Shown one piece after another: positions 27,401 through 36,200 of a stretch of DNA of 64,000 nt. Numbering within the stretch: position 1 is the first letter of the stretch; each line of letters starts with the position of its first letter. Position numbers and translations under genes: made by a program. The notes below the pieces were generated by a model. It ran no database searches. It saw only the letters and a program-made list of their open reading frames with translations, and was not told the DNA's origin. The DNA lies in NCBI RefSeq assembly GCF_013166575.1, contig NZ_JABKKE010000016.1:1-64000 (forward strand), in the 5' to 3' direction. The DNA comes from Xylanibacter rodentium. GTDB lineage: Bacteria > Bacteroidota > Bacteroidia > Bacteroidales > Bacteroidaceae.

Positions 27401-28125
27401 CGAAAGCCGGTGCCACCGATGGTCAGTGGATGGCCTATGCCAATACCACCAATACCGGTGACAACCGCGAAGGCTGGTGGTGTGCCACCGATTTCTGTCT
27501 GCGTTTCATTCCTTTCTACAAGCGTACACTTGTCGAGGGTGAGCAGTGGGGCACCATATGTCTGCCGTATGCCTTCACCACCGACAGCGAGACCACGCTC
27601 TACCAGATAGCCGGAGTCACTGCCGATCTCAAGTCTGTGTGTCTTGCTCCCGTCGACGAGACAATAGCCGGTATGCCCTATGTATTCCGGACCACATTGT
27701 CCGAGATGCGCTTTCGCGAGACGGGTAAGGCCGTGGCAACAGCCGTCACTACCGACCAGAATTTCCGTGGCAACTTTGTTGCCGTATCCAAGGCACCGGT
27801 CAACAGTTATGTCCTGTATGGCAATGAGTGGCACCGCATCAATACTACTGACGACCGCGTACCTCTGACCGATTTTGGCGGCATGTTGCGCAATGCTTCC
27901 AAGCTCACTGTCATAGATGATTGGCAGGGTGACACCATGCCTATTAACGATCTCGAACGTGACATCACGGCCATCGATGCCGTAAATGCCGATGCAGCCA
28001 CAGGCACGTCGCGTCTTTACGATGTTTCGGGCCGTCGCGCTTTTGACGGCCATACCCCAGGCGTCACTATCCGTGTGGCCGGTGATAAGGTGACAAAGGT
28101 GATTGGGGGAAAATTAAAGAAATGA
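24466..28125 (+). CDS. Secreted GH128-like glycoside hydrolase, multidomain
   Basis: A protein of about 1219 residues with signal peptide MKRLVVKWTVAVLALFVPSISVLA. Residues about 25-190 form a beta domain. The catalytic part matches the GH128/Glyco_hydro_cc type: acid/base candidate E274 in NNEPDN, FVVMHCYWY, and nucleophile candidate E366 in WITEMNYGANW. A fibronectin-III-like domain follows at 450-555, then a carbohydrate-binding-type beta-sandwich (VNGDFNLGLSHW), a helical stretch, and a second sandwich (GSTAGWNLAAGTYRG). The end (LYDVSGRRAF, VTIRVAGDKVTKVI) resembles a T9SS sorting domain, and there is no lipobox, so T9SS export is likely. Known GH128 enzymes act on beta-1,3-glucans; the substrate here is untested. 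Codon choice is GC-rich, unlike the A/T-rich flank. Confidence 0.8.
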   Translation: MKRLVVKWTVAVLALFVPSISVLAAQTKQTVSQVTSEVTLTGGVDYIVTSSTPFGTSGLVNIADTEHSVLIFTNVVPSRAASMLSRVRIDGRAAVNNVNCMVRMYAGGSIILPYSSDIKPLTVYTGKGCTGETARYAVGGRVSLRGDAMNNSIRSFTLKRGYMVCFMTRSDGTGYSRVFIADSEDRTVDLPAILSGTVSALRVQQWNDSGKKGYAGNAVDANTALNTTWCYNWDAGVNVWADREYVTQHHHEGWPGISDVGNNGTSACILGNNEPDNVNDDREQVNTVEEVLATWPQMMATGRRLGSPAMSSDLNWLYRFIDSIDARGWRCDFVVMHCYWYSDWSSWFNTLRTVHNRTKRPIWITEMNYGANWTGWPGSDRTGSDANFAIEKQHFAPVVDGLEATDWLERYAVYNWVEDCRSVYLNGKLTPMGEYYAAKETGIAYNPTYEVVPTMPKCYDPDNLVAVYNKTDATTTLTWHDYNGEYNRSMLVERRVSSSQWETVAEITPKEEGADYEYTDTTSPYGTVFRIHIVDASGRGRYTGEAASAITDVEPGDALTADGRTFYVGGNIFVNGDFNLGLSHWTDAAGNALAAPWFEAVPRGGIDGGSYLQAWGNGDNTAPQSLRSVVDVKPDTYYYCSVAGRGVSGTVRLSLSSNGTRETERLVSLSNTSDWAVQSSITNSMIYKYCIVNMRDLAATAQIDRMMLCELFTTREAALADALEKARVHAEAFKAFNTRHAAMNAWLDARMAGPECTAADIADAIATVQTAIVAVDSLRLLYAHSSPLFSEGLMTDDAGGGLTWAERIDALDSEPDLAVSTLALFRTMRDEACPVTILDDAVKAPAFSGSTAGWNLAAGTYRGGRQQAATVAGRTCWSALWTNVTAEEGAGTTLAVNQTLKGLSHGYYQLECKASTQHYCITDQHAFLTADNVTAVSPSMTIALQDIPSVADVDKWETLVTSPVYIADGAGVTIGFESSKAGATDGQWMAYANTTNTGDNREGWWCATDFCLRFIPFYKRTLVEGEQWGTICLPYAFTTDSETTLYQIAGVTADLKSVCLAPVDETIAGMPYVFRTTLSEMRFRETGKAVATAVTTDQNFRGNFVAVSKAPVNSYVLYGNEWHRINTTDDRVPLTDFGGMLRNASKLTVIDDWQGDTMPINDLERDITAIDAVNADAATGTSRLYDVSGRRAFDGHTPGVTIRVAGDKVTKVIGGKLKK

Positions 28126-28126
28126 T

Positions 28127-28439
28127 TTTACTTTAACGAGTGTTAACGCGTAGGAAACCGCCGTTTTCGGGCAACAACCCGAAAACGACGGTTTTTTGTG
28201 TCGAAAGGGGAACGCTGATAATCAGATACTTATGAAAATATAGATTTGTCAATAAAGCAGAGAGGGCCTCGTTGTCTTGCCGTAAGGCCCTTACGGCATC
28301 GCAACGAGGCCGTCGTTGCAATGCGAAACGGCCTTTGTGGGAGTGTCGGGAGGGTCTTACGGCAAGATAGGCCTCCCAAAAACAAGTGTCAAGAAAGCAG
28401 AGAGACCCTCTTGGCTTTTCTATTTTAAGAAAAAAGAAA
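28127..28439 (+). repeat. 313-base dispersed element, copy 1
   Basis: Begins two bases after the GH128-like stop codon. It aligns by hand without gaps to the reverse complement of 57481-57793: the sum of paired positions is always 85920. The strongest block is roughly 80 percent identical, the rest lower. Both copies carry TGTCAA(T/G)AAAGCAGAGA as a direct repeat (28247-28263 and 28387-28403) 140 bases apart. A 19-base hairpin at 28279-28297 (GCCGTAAGG / CCTTACGGC) lies within an outer stem, GGCCTCGTTG at 28265-28274 with CAACGAGGCC at 28302-28311. Open frames on both strands look like by-products. I regard it as a non-coding dispersed repeat of unknown function. Confidence 0.8.
28155..28197 (+). 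terminator. Terminator inside repeat copy 1, downstream of the GH128-like gene
   Basis: AAACCGCCGTTTTCGGG at 28155-28171 pairs with CCCGAAAACGACGGTTT from 28178, one mismatch, six-base loop, followed by a T run to 28197. It would end transcription of the preceding gene. The hairpin is not kept in repeat copy 2. Confidence 0.8.
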
Positions 28440-28473
28440 TGCGTTTTTTTCAGAATAATCATGACATGGAGAT

Positions 28474-28572
28474 ATGGATTTGCTTTTTGGCTGAAAATAT
28501 GAATTTGTTTTTTCCTGAAGATATGGATTTGCTTTTTTCCTGAAGGCATGAATTTGTTTTGGGTAAGTAGTC
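28474..28572. repeat. Four tandem units of about 25 bases
   Basis: The pattern ATG(G/A)ATTTG(C/T)TTTT recurs at 28474, 28499, 28523 and 28548, separated by CTGAA-containing linkers. Spacing is 25, 24 and 25 bases. Short open frames across it on both strands are low complexity and not considered genes. Confidence 0.75.
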
Positions 28573-28623
28573 AATAAAACTACATTATCGTACGGACGTA
28601 GGATGAACGAACTTTGGATGGGT

Positions 28624-28865
28624 GCGCCCCAACGGGGCAGCGAGCACATAGCCCGGGGCAGAGCGAAGCGGTACCCCGGGAATAACACGATTGTACACAC
28701 TCGCCCTGCAAGGGCAAAAGCATTAATTATCAGGTATTTACAGTTTATGTATTGTGTGTTTTTTTTGCTTTTGCCCTTTCAGGGCGCGGGGATTTACGAT
28801 GTATGATTCCCGGGGTGCCGCTTCGCTCTGCCCCGGGCTATGTGCTTGTTGCCCCGTTGGGGCGC
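28624..28865. repeat. 242-base palindromic element with nested arms
   Basis: Outer arms 28624-28683 and 28806-28865 are complementary over 60 bases with three mismatches; they contain GCCCCAACGGGGC and CCCGGGGCAGAGCGAAGCGG-type segments. Inner arms 28702-28722 and 28766-28786 match over 21 bases with one mismatch (CGCCCTGCAAGGGCAAAAGCA). The core between the inner arms is A/T-rich. It resembles a REP-type or folded intergenic element rather than a terminator because of its length. I recall similar CCCGGGGCAGAGCG-type palindromes in Bacteroidetes intergenic DNA, but cannot verify the family here. Confidence 0.88.
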
Positions 28866-28974
28866 GTTCTAATTTAATACTGTTGACTAACTTATTATAT
28901 TAATTTTGACTATGATTTCATACATGAACGACAAGTTTTGGATACCCTACCTTCAGGGCGCATCTATTTCGATA

Positions 28975-29118
28975 TTCATATTCCATCCAATGTTCATATT
29001 TCATCCAATGTTCATATTTCATCCAATGTTCATATTTCATCCAATGTTCATATTTCATCCAATGTTCATATTTCATCCAATGTTCATATTCCACTCGGTA
29101 TTCATATTCCACCCGATG
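28975..29118. repeat. Eight tandem 18-base units (minisatellite)
   Basis: TTCATATTTCATCCAATG or close variants begin at 28975 and every 18 bases through 29101. The middle units are identical and the last two are diverged. The translated frame repeats IFHPMF on the plus strand and EHWMKY on the minus strand, but no start context or family supports a protein. Confidence 0.9.
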
Positions 29119-29406
29119 TTCAAATAGGTCCAACAATGGTAAACAAGTATCCGGTGAGCTTCATGCGTATTTAATGATGTGGCGTGTCCGAAAAGACTCT
29201 GGCGTCTGAATCGGATTTCATGCCATCGTGTGAGACGGTGAAACTGGCTTTTGTCGCTTTGCGACTCAGGCTTTTTGTATAACTTATAATTTTAATGTTA
29301 CTTAAATGTTTCTTTTGAAAAATGATTCTTTTTTAGTGCATTTTGTCAGTGTGACCTCTAAAAGTGTTAAAGTTTGTTGTATTTTGTACACTTTTTGAAA
29401 TTTTCT

Positions 29407-29436
29407 GGGGGGGGTAAAAATTTATATTTATATTTG
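29407..29436 (+). promoter_or_regulatory. -7 element of the 1176-residue secreted protein gene, next to a G8 tract
   Basis: TATATTTG at 29429-29436 matches TAnnTTTG. An uninterrupted run of eight G at 29407-29414 lies where the -33 region would be, and the leader to ATG 29575 is 138 bases. The rest of 29119-29574 is A/T-rich and shows no gene. Confidence 0.6.
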
Positions 29437-29574
29437 CGCCATAAAAATACTTCGGCAATATAAAACCAAAGAAAAGACTAAAAAACCGTTGGATAGAGAA
29501 TGGCAGATAACTGACTATTGAGACAATATTTTTTATAAAATATACTATTAACTAACAATTAAAAACTTAGGATT

Positions 29575-32500
29575 ATGAAAGTTTCAAAACTACTCGCTAT
29601 GAGTGCGCTGTTGCTTACGGGCAGCAGTGTTGCGGAAGCTGCTCTGGTCGATGGCGTAAGGCAGAAGCCTGAGCCAAAGACAACTGCTTTCGAGTGGAAC
29701 ACCACGTTGTATATGTACAACACCGGTGTCAAGAAGTATTTCCTTGGAGCCAATAGTTGGGACACGCGTGCCAGCGTAAGCGACAAGGGATACAAGGTGA
29801 AGTTCACCAAACATATTGAAGATGGATTGGAGTGGGATGGCTCTGCCGCCATTCTCAACGACTCTGTCGAGACCAAGAAAGCATGGTTCAAAACATTTAT
29901 CGGTGATGCAGACGGTGTTTGCTGGGTTGACTGCAACAACAACGCCGATACCATCTGGGCCATCAAGAGCGTCAACGACGGATGGCGTATCAGTGCATCT
30001 GAGTACAACCCAGCTTTCAATTCCAGCACTTATCCCGATACTTTCTTTGGAGTAAAGGCTGGAGACGAGAATGCCACTCCCGAATTGTTCGCATTCCTTA
30101 CTGAGGAAGACAATGTGGACTGGAAGTTTGTTTCTCAGGAAGACTATGCTCTCCACCAGGAGGCAATTGCCGTTTACAAGAAAGCCGAAGAGCTGCGTGC
30201 TCTCATGACCGAGGCACAGACATTGGGCGTTGACTATTCTGCAGCCAAGGCAGTATACGAGAACGAGGCCAGCACAATGGAGGAGATCGAGGCCGCCATA
30301 GCCGCCCTTGATAAAGCCATTGTAGAGGCTAAGGAGAATATTGCCACGGTTGACAATCCTTCAGACTTGACGTCGAAGATTGTAAACCCCGGATATGAAA
30401 ATGCCAATACCGGATGGAGCGGTACAGCTCCGGCGTTCGGCTTCGGAGCTGCCGAGTTCTACAACAAGGCATACAACGGCTACCAGCAACTGACCGGTCT
30501 GCCCAATGGCGTATATGCCGTAAGCCTGTCGGCATTCTACCGTGCAGGAAATTCGGAACCTGCATATCAAAACTGGAAGAAGAACAATGCCGAGGCCGGT
30601 TACGCCAAACTCTATGCCGCTGCCGGTGAAGATTCAGTCCGCACATCCATCATGTCCCCGTTTGTGGGCGTTACAGCCAACAACTCTCTCGGAGGTAACG
30701 AGAGTAGCGTTATAGATGGTGAATATACATACTATATTCCCAATAACATGGAGACGGCTGCCAATTACTTCAATGCCGGATACTATGCTGGCAACACGGT
30801 GCTTGTTGCCACAACGGACGGTACTCTGACTATCGGTCTGGAGAAGAAGACCACAATAGGCGGTGACTGGACACTCTTCGACAACTGGAAGCTGACATAC
30901 TACGGAAACAAGCCCGAGGCATACGCTCTGTGGATGAGCAGTGTGTTGAAAGACTTCGAGGGCGATGCCGAACCGGGTGAGGACGTAGTATATACATACA
31001 GTGCACTCGATGACTACAAGGCTGTGCTCGACGAGGTGAAAGGCGCTTCCGACAAGGATGCAATCTTTGCGGCCATCAAGCAGCTTGAGGCTGCCAAGGC
31101 CGATCTGCAGGCCAATATCGCAGCATGGACCGATCTGCTGGCCGCAGTGGAGAAAGCCCGCGAGGTGGCCTCTCGGCCTAATTCCGAACTTGCCGGTGAG
31201 GACAAGGATAAGTTGGCCGATTATGTAGATTTTGATTTTGAGGATATTCTTGCTGAACGTACATTGACCACTGAGGAGGTTATTGCCGAGACGGAGAAGG
31301 TGAAGAAGATGACACAGGATGCCATACAAAACGGTCTCGTTGTCGGACAGAAATTCGAGATTCCCAATCCCGGTTTCGAGGATGGTGCGACCGGATGGCA
31401 GGGCAATCCTACCATCGGTGGTTCAACCAATAAATGTGCCGAGGCTTATCAGAAGAAATTCGATGTATATCAGATTGTGAAGGGCGCTCCACAGGGAGTC
31501 TACAGCATCAATGTACAGGCATTCTTCCGCGACGGCTTAAATGACGCTGCATGGGCAAAATACCTTGAGGCTGAGGGTAATGTTACATCCCCCATTACGG
31601 TATACCTCAATGGCAGCACCACACCTATAAAGAACCTTTATGATGAGAAGGTGACCGATGCAGATTACTTCGACGCGACAGCTGATCCCGCTCCCTATCA
31701 GGCAGAGGACAACGACGGAAATATGTACTGGTTTGCCAATGACATGAAGAACGCTTCCGTTATGTTTGCCGATGGCAAATATAAGAGCCAGGCTTTCGGT
31801 CTTGTGGCAAAGAAGGGCGATGATATGCGCATAGGTATAAAGGGTGATGCTTCGGCAAGCGGCAACTGGGCTATATGGGACAACTTCGAGTTGATTTACG
31901 AGGGATTCAAGGCTGAAATTATCCAGCCCGTACTCGAGACAGCCGCCGATGCGCTTAACTCTTCTGTCGACAAGACTATGGGTACCGAGGTGTGCGACAA
32001 GATTAACGGTGTTGTTGAAAATGCCGCTGACGCTCTTGAACAGACTGATGGCGAGGTGATGTTCAATGCTCTCGTAGAGGTTATGGCTCTGAGCGATTCT
32101 ATCGCCAAGTCTGAGGCTGTGTTCACCGAACTCAACAATATGATAGATCCGTTGGGCGAGGCCATCTTCCAGTCTGCAAACAAGGCAGTTAAGGCCGAGG
32201 CAGAAGCTCTTATCGAGAAGATGCAGGAGGCCGTTGGTAATGGCGGTACGGTGACAACAGCCGAGGCTGCCGCTCTGATAGCAAGCTGCAAGGATGTTAC
32301 TATACGTCTTGCCCTGCCCGAGGGTACGGCAAGCGCATCCAACCCGCTCGACTACACCGCTCTGATTCAGAATCCTAATTTCGAGAAAGACGGTGTCAAC
32401 TCTATCGAGAGTTGGAACGGAACATCCGGTTACAACTTCGGTAACGACGATACTCAGAAGTCGACCCTGATGGTTGAGTTCTACAACAAGACATTCGACA

Positions 32501-33105
32501 TGTATCAGGATATCGCCCTTTCCGAGGTTCCCAACGGTTACTACAAACTCACATTGTCTGCTTTCAACCGTCATGGCGGCATTGCAGAAGACTATGAGGC
32601 ATGGTCGGCAGATCCCGACAACAGTGAGGCCAAACTGTATGCCGTTTCGGGCGGTAAGACAGTAGAGACTCCTATTGCTCTGTTGTCTTCCGGTGCAGGC
32701 GAGGAGAAGCTCGGTATCGGTGATGAGGTGGCTACCGGTGACGGTAACATCTATGTGCCCAACGACATGGTATCTGCAAACGCTTACTTCACTCTTGACA
32801 ATCCGCGCTATGTGAACGAACTCGTGATCAAGGTTACCGACGGCAAACTCCGCGTGGGTATCAAGAAGGAGACCAATGTGGACACAGGTTGGGTAATCAT
32901 GGACACATGGAGACTCACATACACCGGCAACGATATGCCTACGGATGGTATAGAGAACGTTAACGGAACAGTAGGAACACCTGTCAAGGTTGAATACTTC
33001 AGCATCGACGGTATGAAGTTGAGCAAGCCCTCCAAGGGTGTTGTCATCATGCGTGCTACTGATGCAGCCGGCAACGTGACTGTGAAGACAGTAGTTGTTA
33101 AATAA
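29575..33105 (+). CDS. Secreted multi-module carbohydrate-binding-like protein, no catalytic domain seen
   Basis: A 1176-residue protein with signal peptide MKVSKLLAMSALLLTGSSVAEA. After an N-terminal domain (23-205) and a short helical segment, three related beta-sandwich modules follow. They open NPGYENANTGWSG (about 271), NPGFEDGATGWQG (about 598) and NPNFEKDG (about 933), and close DWTLFDNWKLTYYG, NWAIWDNFELIYEG and WVIMDTWRLTYTG. Helical linkers rich in Ala, Glu and Lys separate them. The C-terminal tail (VEYFSIDGMKLSKPSKGVVIM, then KTVVVK) resembles a T9SS type A sorting domain. I do not recognise a catalytic core. It sits between a GH128-like and a GH51-GH43 gene, so glycan binding at the surface is inferred, not shown. 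Confidence 0.72.
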   Translation: MKVSKLLAMSALLLTGSSVAEAALVDGVRQKPEPKTTAFEWNTTLYMYNTGVKKYFLGANSWDTRASVSDKGYKVKFTKHIEDGLEWDGSAAILNDSVETKKAWFKTFIGDADGVCWVDCNNNADTIWAIKSVNDGWRISASEYNPAFNSSTYPDTFFGVKAGDENATPELFAFLTEEDNVDWKFVSQEDYALHQEAIAVYKKAEELRALMTEAQTLGVDYSAAKAVYENEASTMEEIEAAIAALDKAIVEAKENIATVDNPSDLTSKIVNPGYENANTGWSGTAPAFGFGAAEFYNKAYNGYQQLTGLPNGVYAVSLSAFYRAGNSEPAYQNWKKNNAEAGYAKLYAAAGEDSVRTSIMSPFVGVTANNSLGGNESSVIDGEYTYYIPNNMETAANYFNAGYYAGNTVLVATTDGTLTIGLEKKTTIGGDWTLFDNWKLTYYGNKPEAYALWMSSVLKDFEGDAEPGEDVVYTYSALDDYKAVLDEVKGASDKDAIFAAIKQLEAAKADLQANIAAWTDLLAAVEKAREVASRPNSELAGEDKDKLADYVDFDFEDILAERTLTTEEVIAETEKVKKMTQDAIQNGLVVGQKFEIPNPGFEDGATGWQGNPTIGGSTNKCAEAYQKKFDVYQIVKGAPQGVYSINVQAFFRDGLNDAAWAKYLEAEGNVTSPITVYLNGSTTPIKNLYDEKVTDADYFDATADPAPYQAEDNDGNMYWFANDMKNASVMFADGKYKSQAFGLVAKKGDDMRIGIKGDASASGNWAIWDNFELIYEGFKAEIIQPVLETAADALNSSVDKTMGTEVCDKINGVVENAADALEQTDGEVMFNALVEVMALSDSIAKSEAVFTELNNMIDPLGEAIFQSANKAVKAEAEALIEKMQEAVGNGGTVTTAEAAALIASCKDVTIRLALPEGTASASNPLDYTALIQNPNFEKDGVNSIESWNGTSGYNFGNDDTQKSTLMVEFYNKTFDMYQDIALSEVPNGYYKLTLSAFNRHGGIAEDYEAWSADPDNSEAKLYAVSGGKTVETPIALLSSGAGEEKLGIGDEVATGDGNIYVPNDMVSANAYFTLDNPRYVNELVIKVTDGKLRVGIKKETNVDTGWVIMDTWRLTYTGNDMPTDGIENVNGTVGTPVKVEYFSIDGMKLSKPSKGVVIMRATDAAGNVTVKTVVVK

Positions 33106-33127
33106 GCTCCACCGGAGCAAATAACGG

Positions 33128-33172
33128 GAATCGGGGCAGGGGAGGCCCTGCCGCCGGTTCCTTTCCTTTTTT
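33128..33172 (+). terminator. Terminator between the secreted protein and the GH51-GH43 gene
   Basis: Bases from 33128 (GAATCGGGGCAGGG) pair with 33146-33160 (CCCTGCCGCCGGTTC) as a 14-pair stem with one bulge, loop GAGG, followed by a T run at 33167-33172. It may reduce expression of the downstream genes relative to the upstream one. Confidence 0.7.
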
Positions 33173-33245
33173 GAACATACATAATACTTACATACTAACA
33201 ATTTTTAATCAGGTTTCATTACCGAAGAATAACAGACTCTTGCTC

Positions 33246-36200
33246 ATGAAAAATAAAAAACTCTTTCTGTCTGCCGCTGTGATAGCTGCTGCCATTCAGA
33301 CAAGCGCGCAAATAACGATGACTGTCGATGCCACTAAGCGCGGCCCGTTGGTCAGTCCCTATCAGTACGGACTGTTCTTTGAGGAGATAAATCATGCCGG
33401 TGACGGCGGACTTTATGCCGAACTTGTGAAGAACCGTTCGTTCGAGGAGGGGCTCGACGGATGGACCTCTGTAGGCGGATCCGAGATGTCGCTCGTCACC
33501 TCATCGCTGATGAACGACGCCCAGGGCCATGCACTGTCGGTCACTGTGTCTTCAGCATCGGATGCCGACAAGAAAGGTATAGCCAACAGCGGATTCTGGG
33601 GCATGAGTGTACAGAAAGATTCCATATACACCCTGTCGCTTTGGGTGAAGGGGCAAAAAAGTTTTACGGGCCGGCTCACGGCGCAGTTGCGCGCCGCCGA
33701 CGGCAATACCGTGATAGGACAGAGCGAGATAGGGGGCGACGTGTCCTCTACGAAATGGAGCAGGCTGACAGCCACTATCAAGGCTACGGACACGGACAAC
33801 GCCGGACAGCTGGTGTTGCTCACGGGCAACAACGGCCGTCTGAACATTGATATGGTGTCACTGTTTCCGGGCACATGGCGCGGCCGTGCCAACGGTCTGC
33901 GTCCCGACCTTGCCCAACTGCTTGCCGATACCCGTCCCACGTTTCTCCGTTTCCCCGGAGGATGCTATGTGGAGGGTGAAGGCTCTTACGACAATGCTTT
34001 CCAATGGAAAAAGACAATAGGCCCCATCGAGGAGCGACCGGGCCACATGAACCAGAACTGGCGCTACCGCTCGAGCGACGGTCTTGGCTATGACGAATAT
34101 CTGCAACTGGCCGAGGACCTTGGAGCCGCCCCGATGTTTGTGGTCAACATAGGTCTGGGCCACGGTTTCACGCTGTCGCTCGAAGAGACCAAGACACTCG
34201 TGCAGGATTGTCTCGACGCCATCGAGTATGCCAACGGTGATGCTTCGACCGAATGGGGTGCGCGCCGCATTGCCAACGGTCATGCCGAACCTTACAATCT
34301 GAAATTCATTGAAGTGGGCAACGAGAACTATCAGGCAGGCGACATAGGATATGTGGAGCGCTACTACATGTTCTACAAGGCCATCAGGGAGAAGTATCCC
34401 GAGATTGTGATTATCGGCAACGTCGAGGCCTGGGGTACGGACAATCCGTCGTGGCGCAACAAATATCCTGTCGATCTGGTCGACGAACATTACTATCGTT
34501 CGTATTCGTGGATGATAGACAATTACAACAAATATGACAATACTCCGCGCTCGATAGGCATCTACAACGGTGAATATGCCGCCAATGCCGGCGGTACTTA
34601 CGGTACCTACGGCAATATGAACAGTGCCTTGGGCGAGGCTGTATATATGCTCGGTATGGAGCGCAACAGCGACGTGTGCCGCATGGCATCGTTCGCACCG
34701 ATATTCACACACGAGAAGGACCCGCGATGGGCTTACGACATGATACATTTCAAACAGGGAGCCAATTTCGTGACACCGTCGTATCATGTGCAGAAGATAT
34801 TGGGCAACAGCCTCGGTCATCAGAATATGCTGTGGACGGAGACGGGCAACAGTCTCAATGTCCGTACAGGCGGCAATGTCGGTGTGGGCTCGTGGAGCAC
34901 GCAGGTGGTCTATGACGATGTCACCGTCATTCTGTCCGACGGAACGGTGGTGGCTCAGGACAACTTCGACACCAACTCCGGCAAGTGGACGTTCAACACC
35001 GGCACGTGGAGTGTGGCCGATGGCGCGCTCAGCCAGACCATGATGTCCGACAACTGTACGGCAGTGCTCGACATCCCCGTAACAGGCGACAGTTATACAT
35101 ATAAACTGCGTGCAAGGAAGACAAGCGGAAACGAGGGCTTCCTTATCATCTTCGACCGTCAGGACGCCAACAACTATATATGGTGGAATCTCGGCGGATG
35201 GAACAACTCGCAGCATGGTGTGGAGACATGCGTGAACGGTGCGAAGAGTACTGTGGCTTCCGCTGCTGGAAGTATAGAGACCGGACGGTGGTATGACATT
35301 GAGATACGTAAGGAGGGCAACAACGTGACATGTCTGCTCGACGGACGTGAGATACATAATTTCACATTGTCTGCCCCGAAGGCTTTGTATCAGAGCCTGC
35401 AGATGACGGAGGACGGCAGTGCCATGCTTCTGAAGGTGGTGAATCCTCATGCCAAAGGACAGCAGCTGACGATAGACGCGCACAACATGACATTGCTGGG
35501 CGCACGCACGGAATACAGCCTGAAAGCTGAGAGCGGACTGGCAGAGAACACGATGGACAACCCGCATAACGTGGCACCCGACGTTACGCCCGACGCCCCG
35601 TCGGCAGAGACGGCCGCCAAGGATGGAAAGATCGTGCTCGACGTGCCGGCATATTCGCTTACTGTCTATCGCATAGCCATTGCCGATGCGGCTCCCGAGG
35701 CTGTAGAGGACAATGCCTATACACGCGAGGACGCAGGAATGTACGGATATCTTTACGCACACATGCACACTACACGGGAGATTACATGTTATGCATTGAG
35801 CAGCAACGGCACCTACTGGCGTGACCTGTTTGACAGCAAAGAGGTGTTTCCTGCAAGCAAATATACTGAGACCGGCGGCATGCGCGATGCTTACATCTGC
35901 CGTACGCAGACGGGCAACTTCCTGCTTGCCGGCACAGACATGACGTCCGCGCTCGGATGGACAAGCAACCACCGCATGACATTCATGCACTCTAACGACC
36001 TTGTGCACTGGGACAAACATATAAGCATAGACCTTGAAAGCGAGGAAAACATGAAGGCTCTCGGACTTACCGACGTTAAGGACATGACGGCGGCATGGGC
36101 CCCTCAGATAATATTTGATCCGGTTACCGGAAAATATATGGCATATTACAGTGTGGGATTCCCCGACAGGCACCGCATATACTATTCGTTGATGAACGAG

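Noticed and set aside
28133..28549. 138-codon minus-strand frame over repeat copy 1 and its 81-codon relative at 57542-57787
   Set aside because: The aligned codons show no third-position excess of substitutions, and a frame on the opposite strand (28246-28428, 57456-57674) is equally open; more likely a by-product of the repeat. The matching stop positions keep some doubt.
28975..29118. Possible CRISPR array
   Set aside because: The units adjoin directly with no spacers, and no cas genes lie nearby.
28906..29127. 73-codon open frame repeating IFHPMF, and its minus-strand mirror repeating EHWMKY
   Set aside because: Entirely made by the 18-base tandem repeat, which stays open on both strands; no promoter, start context or family.
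33858..36173. 771-codon minus-strand open frame, and similar long minus-strand frames at 31537-33201 and 38723-40159
   Set aside because: Shadows of the plus-strand PUL genes, which have signal peptides and family motifs; the minus frames have none.
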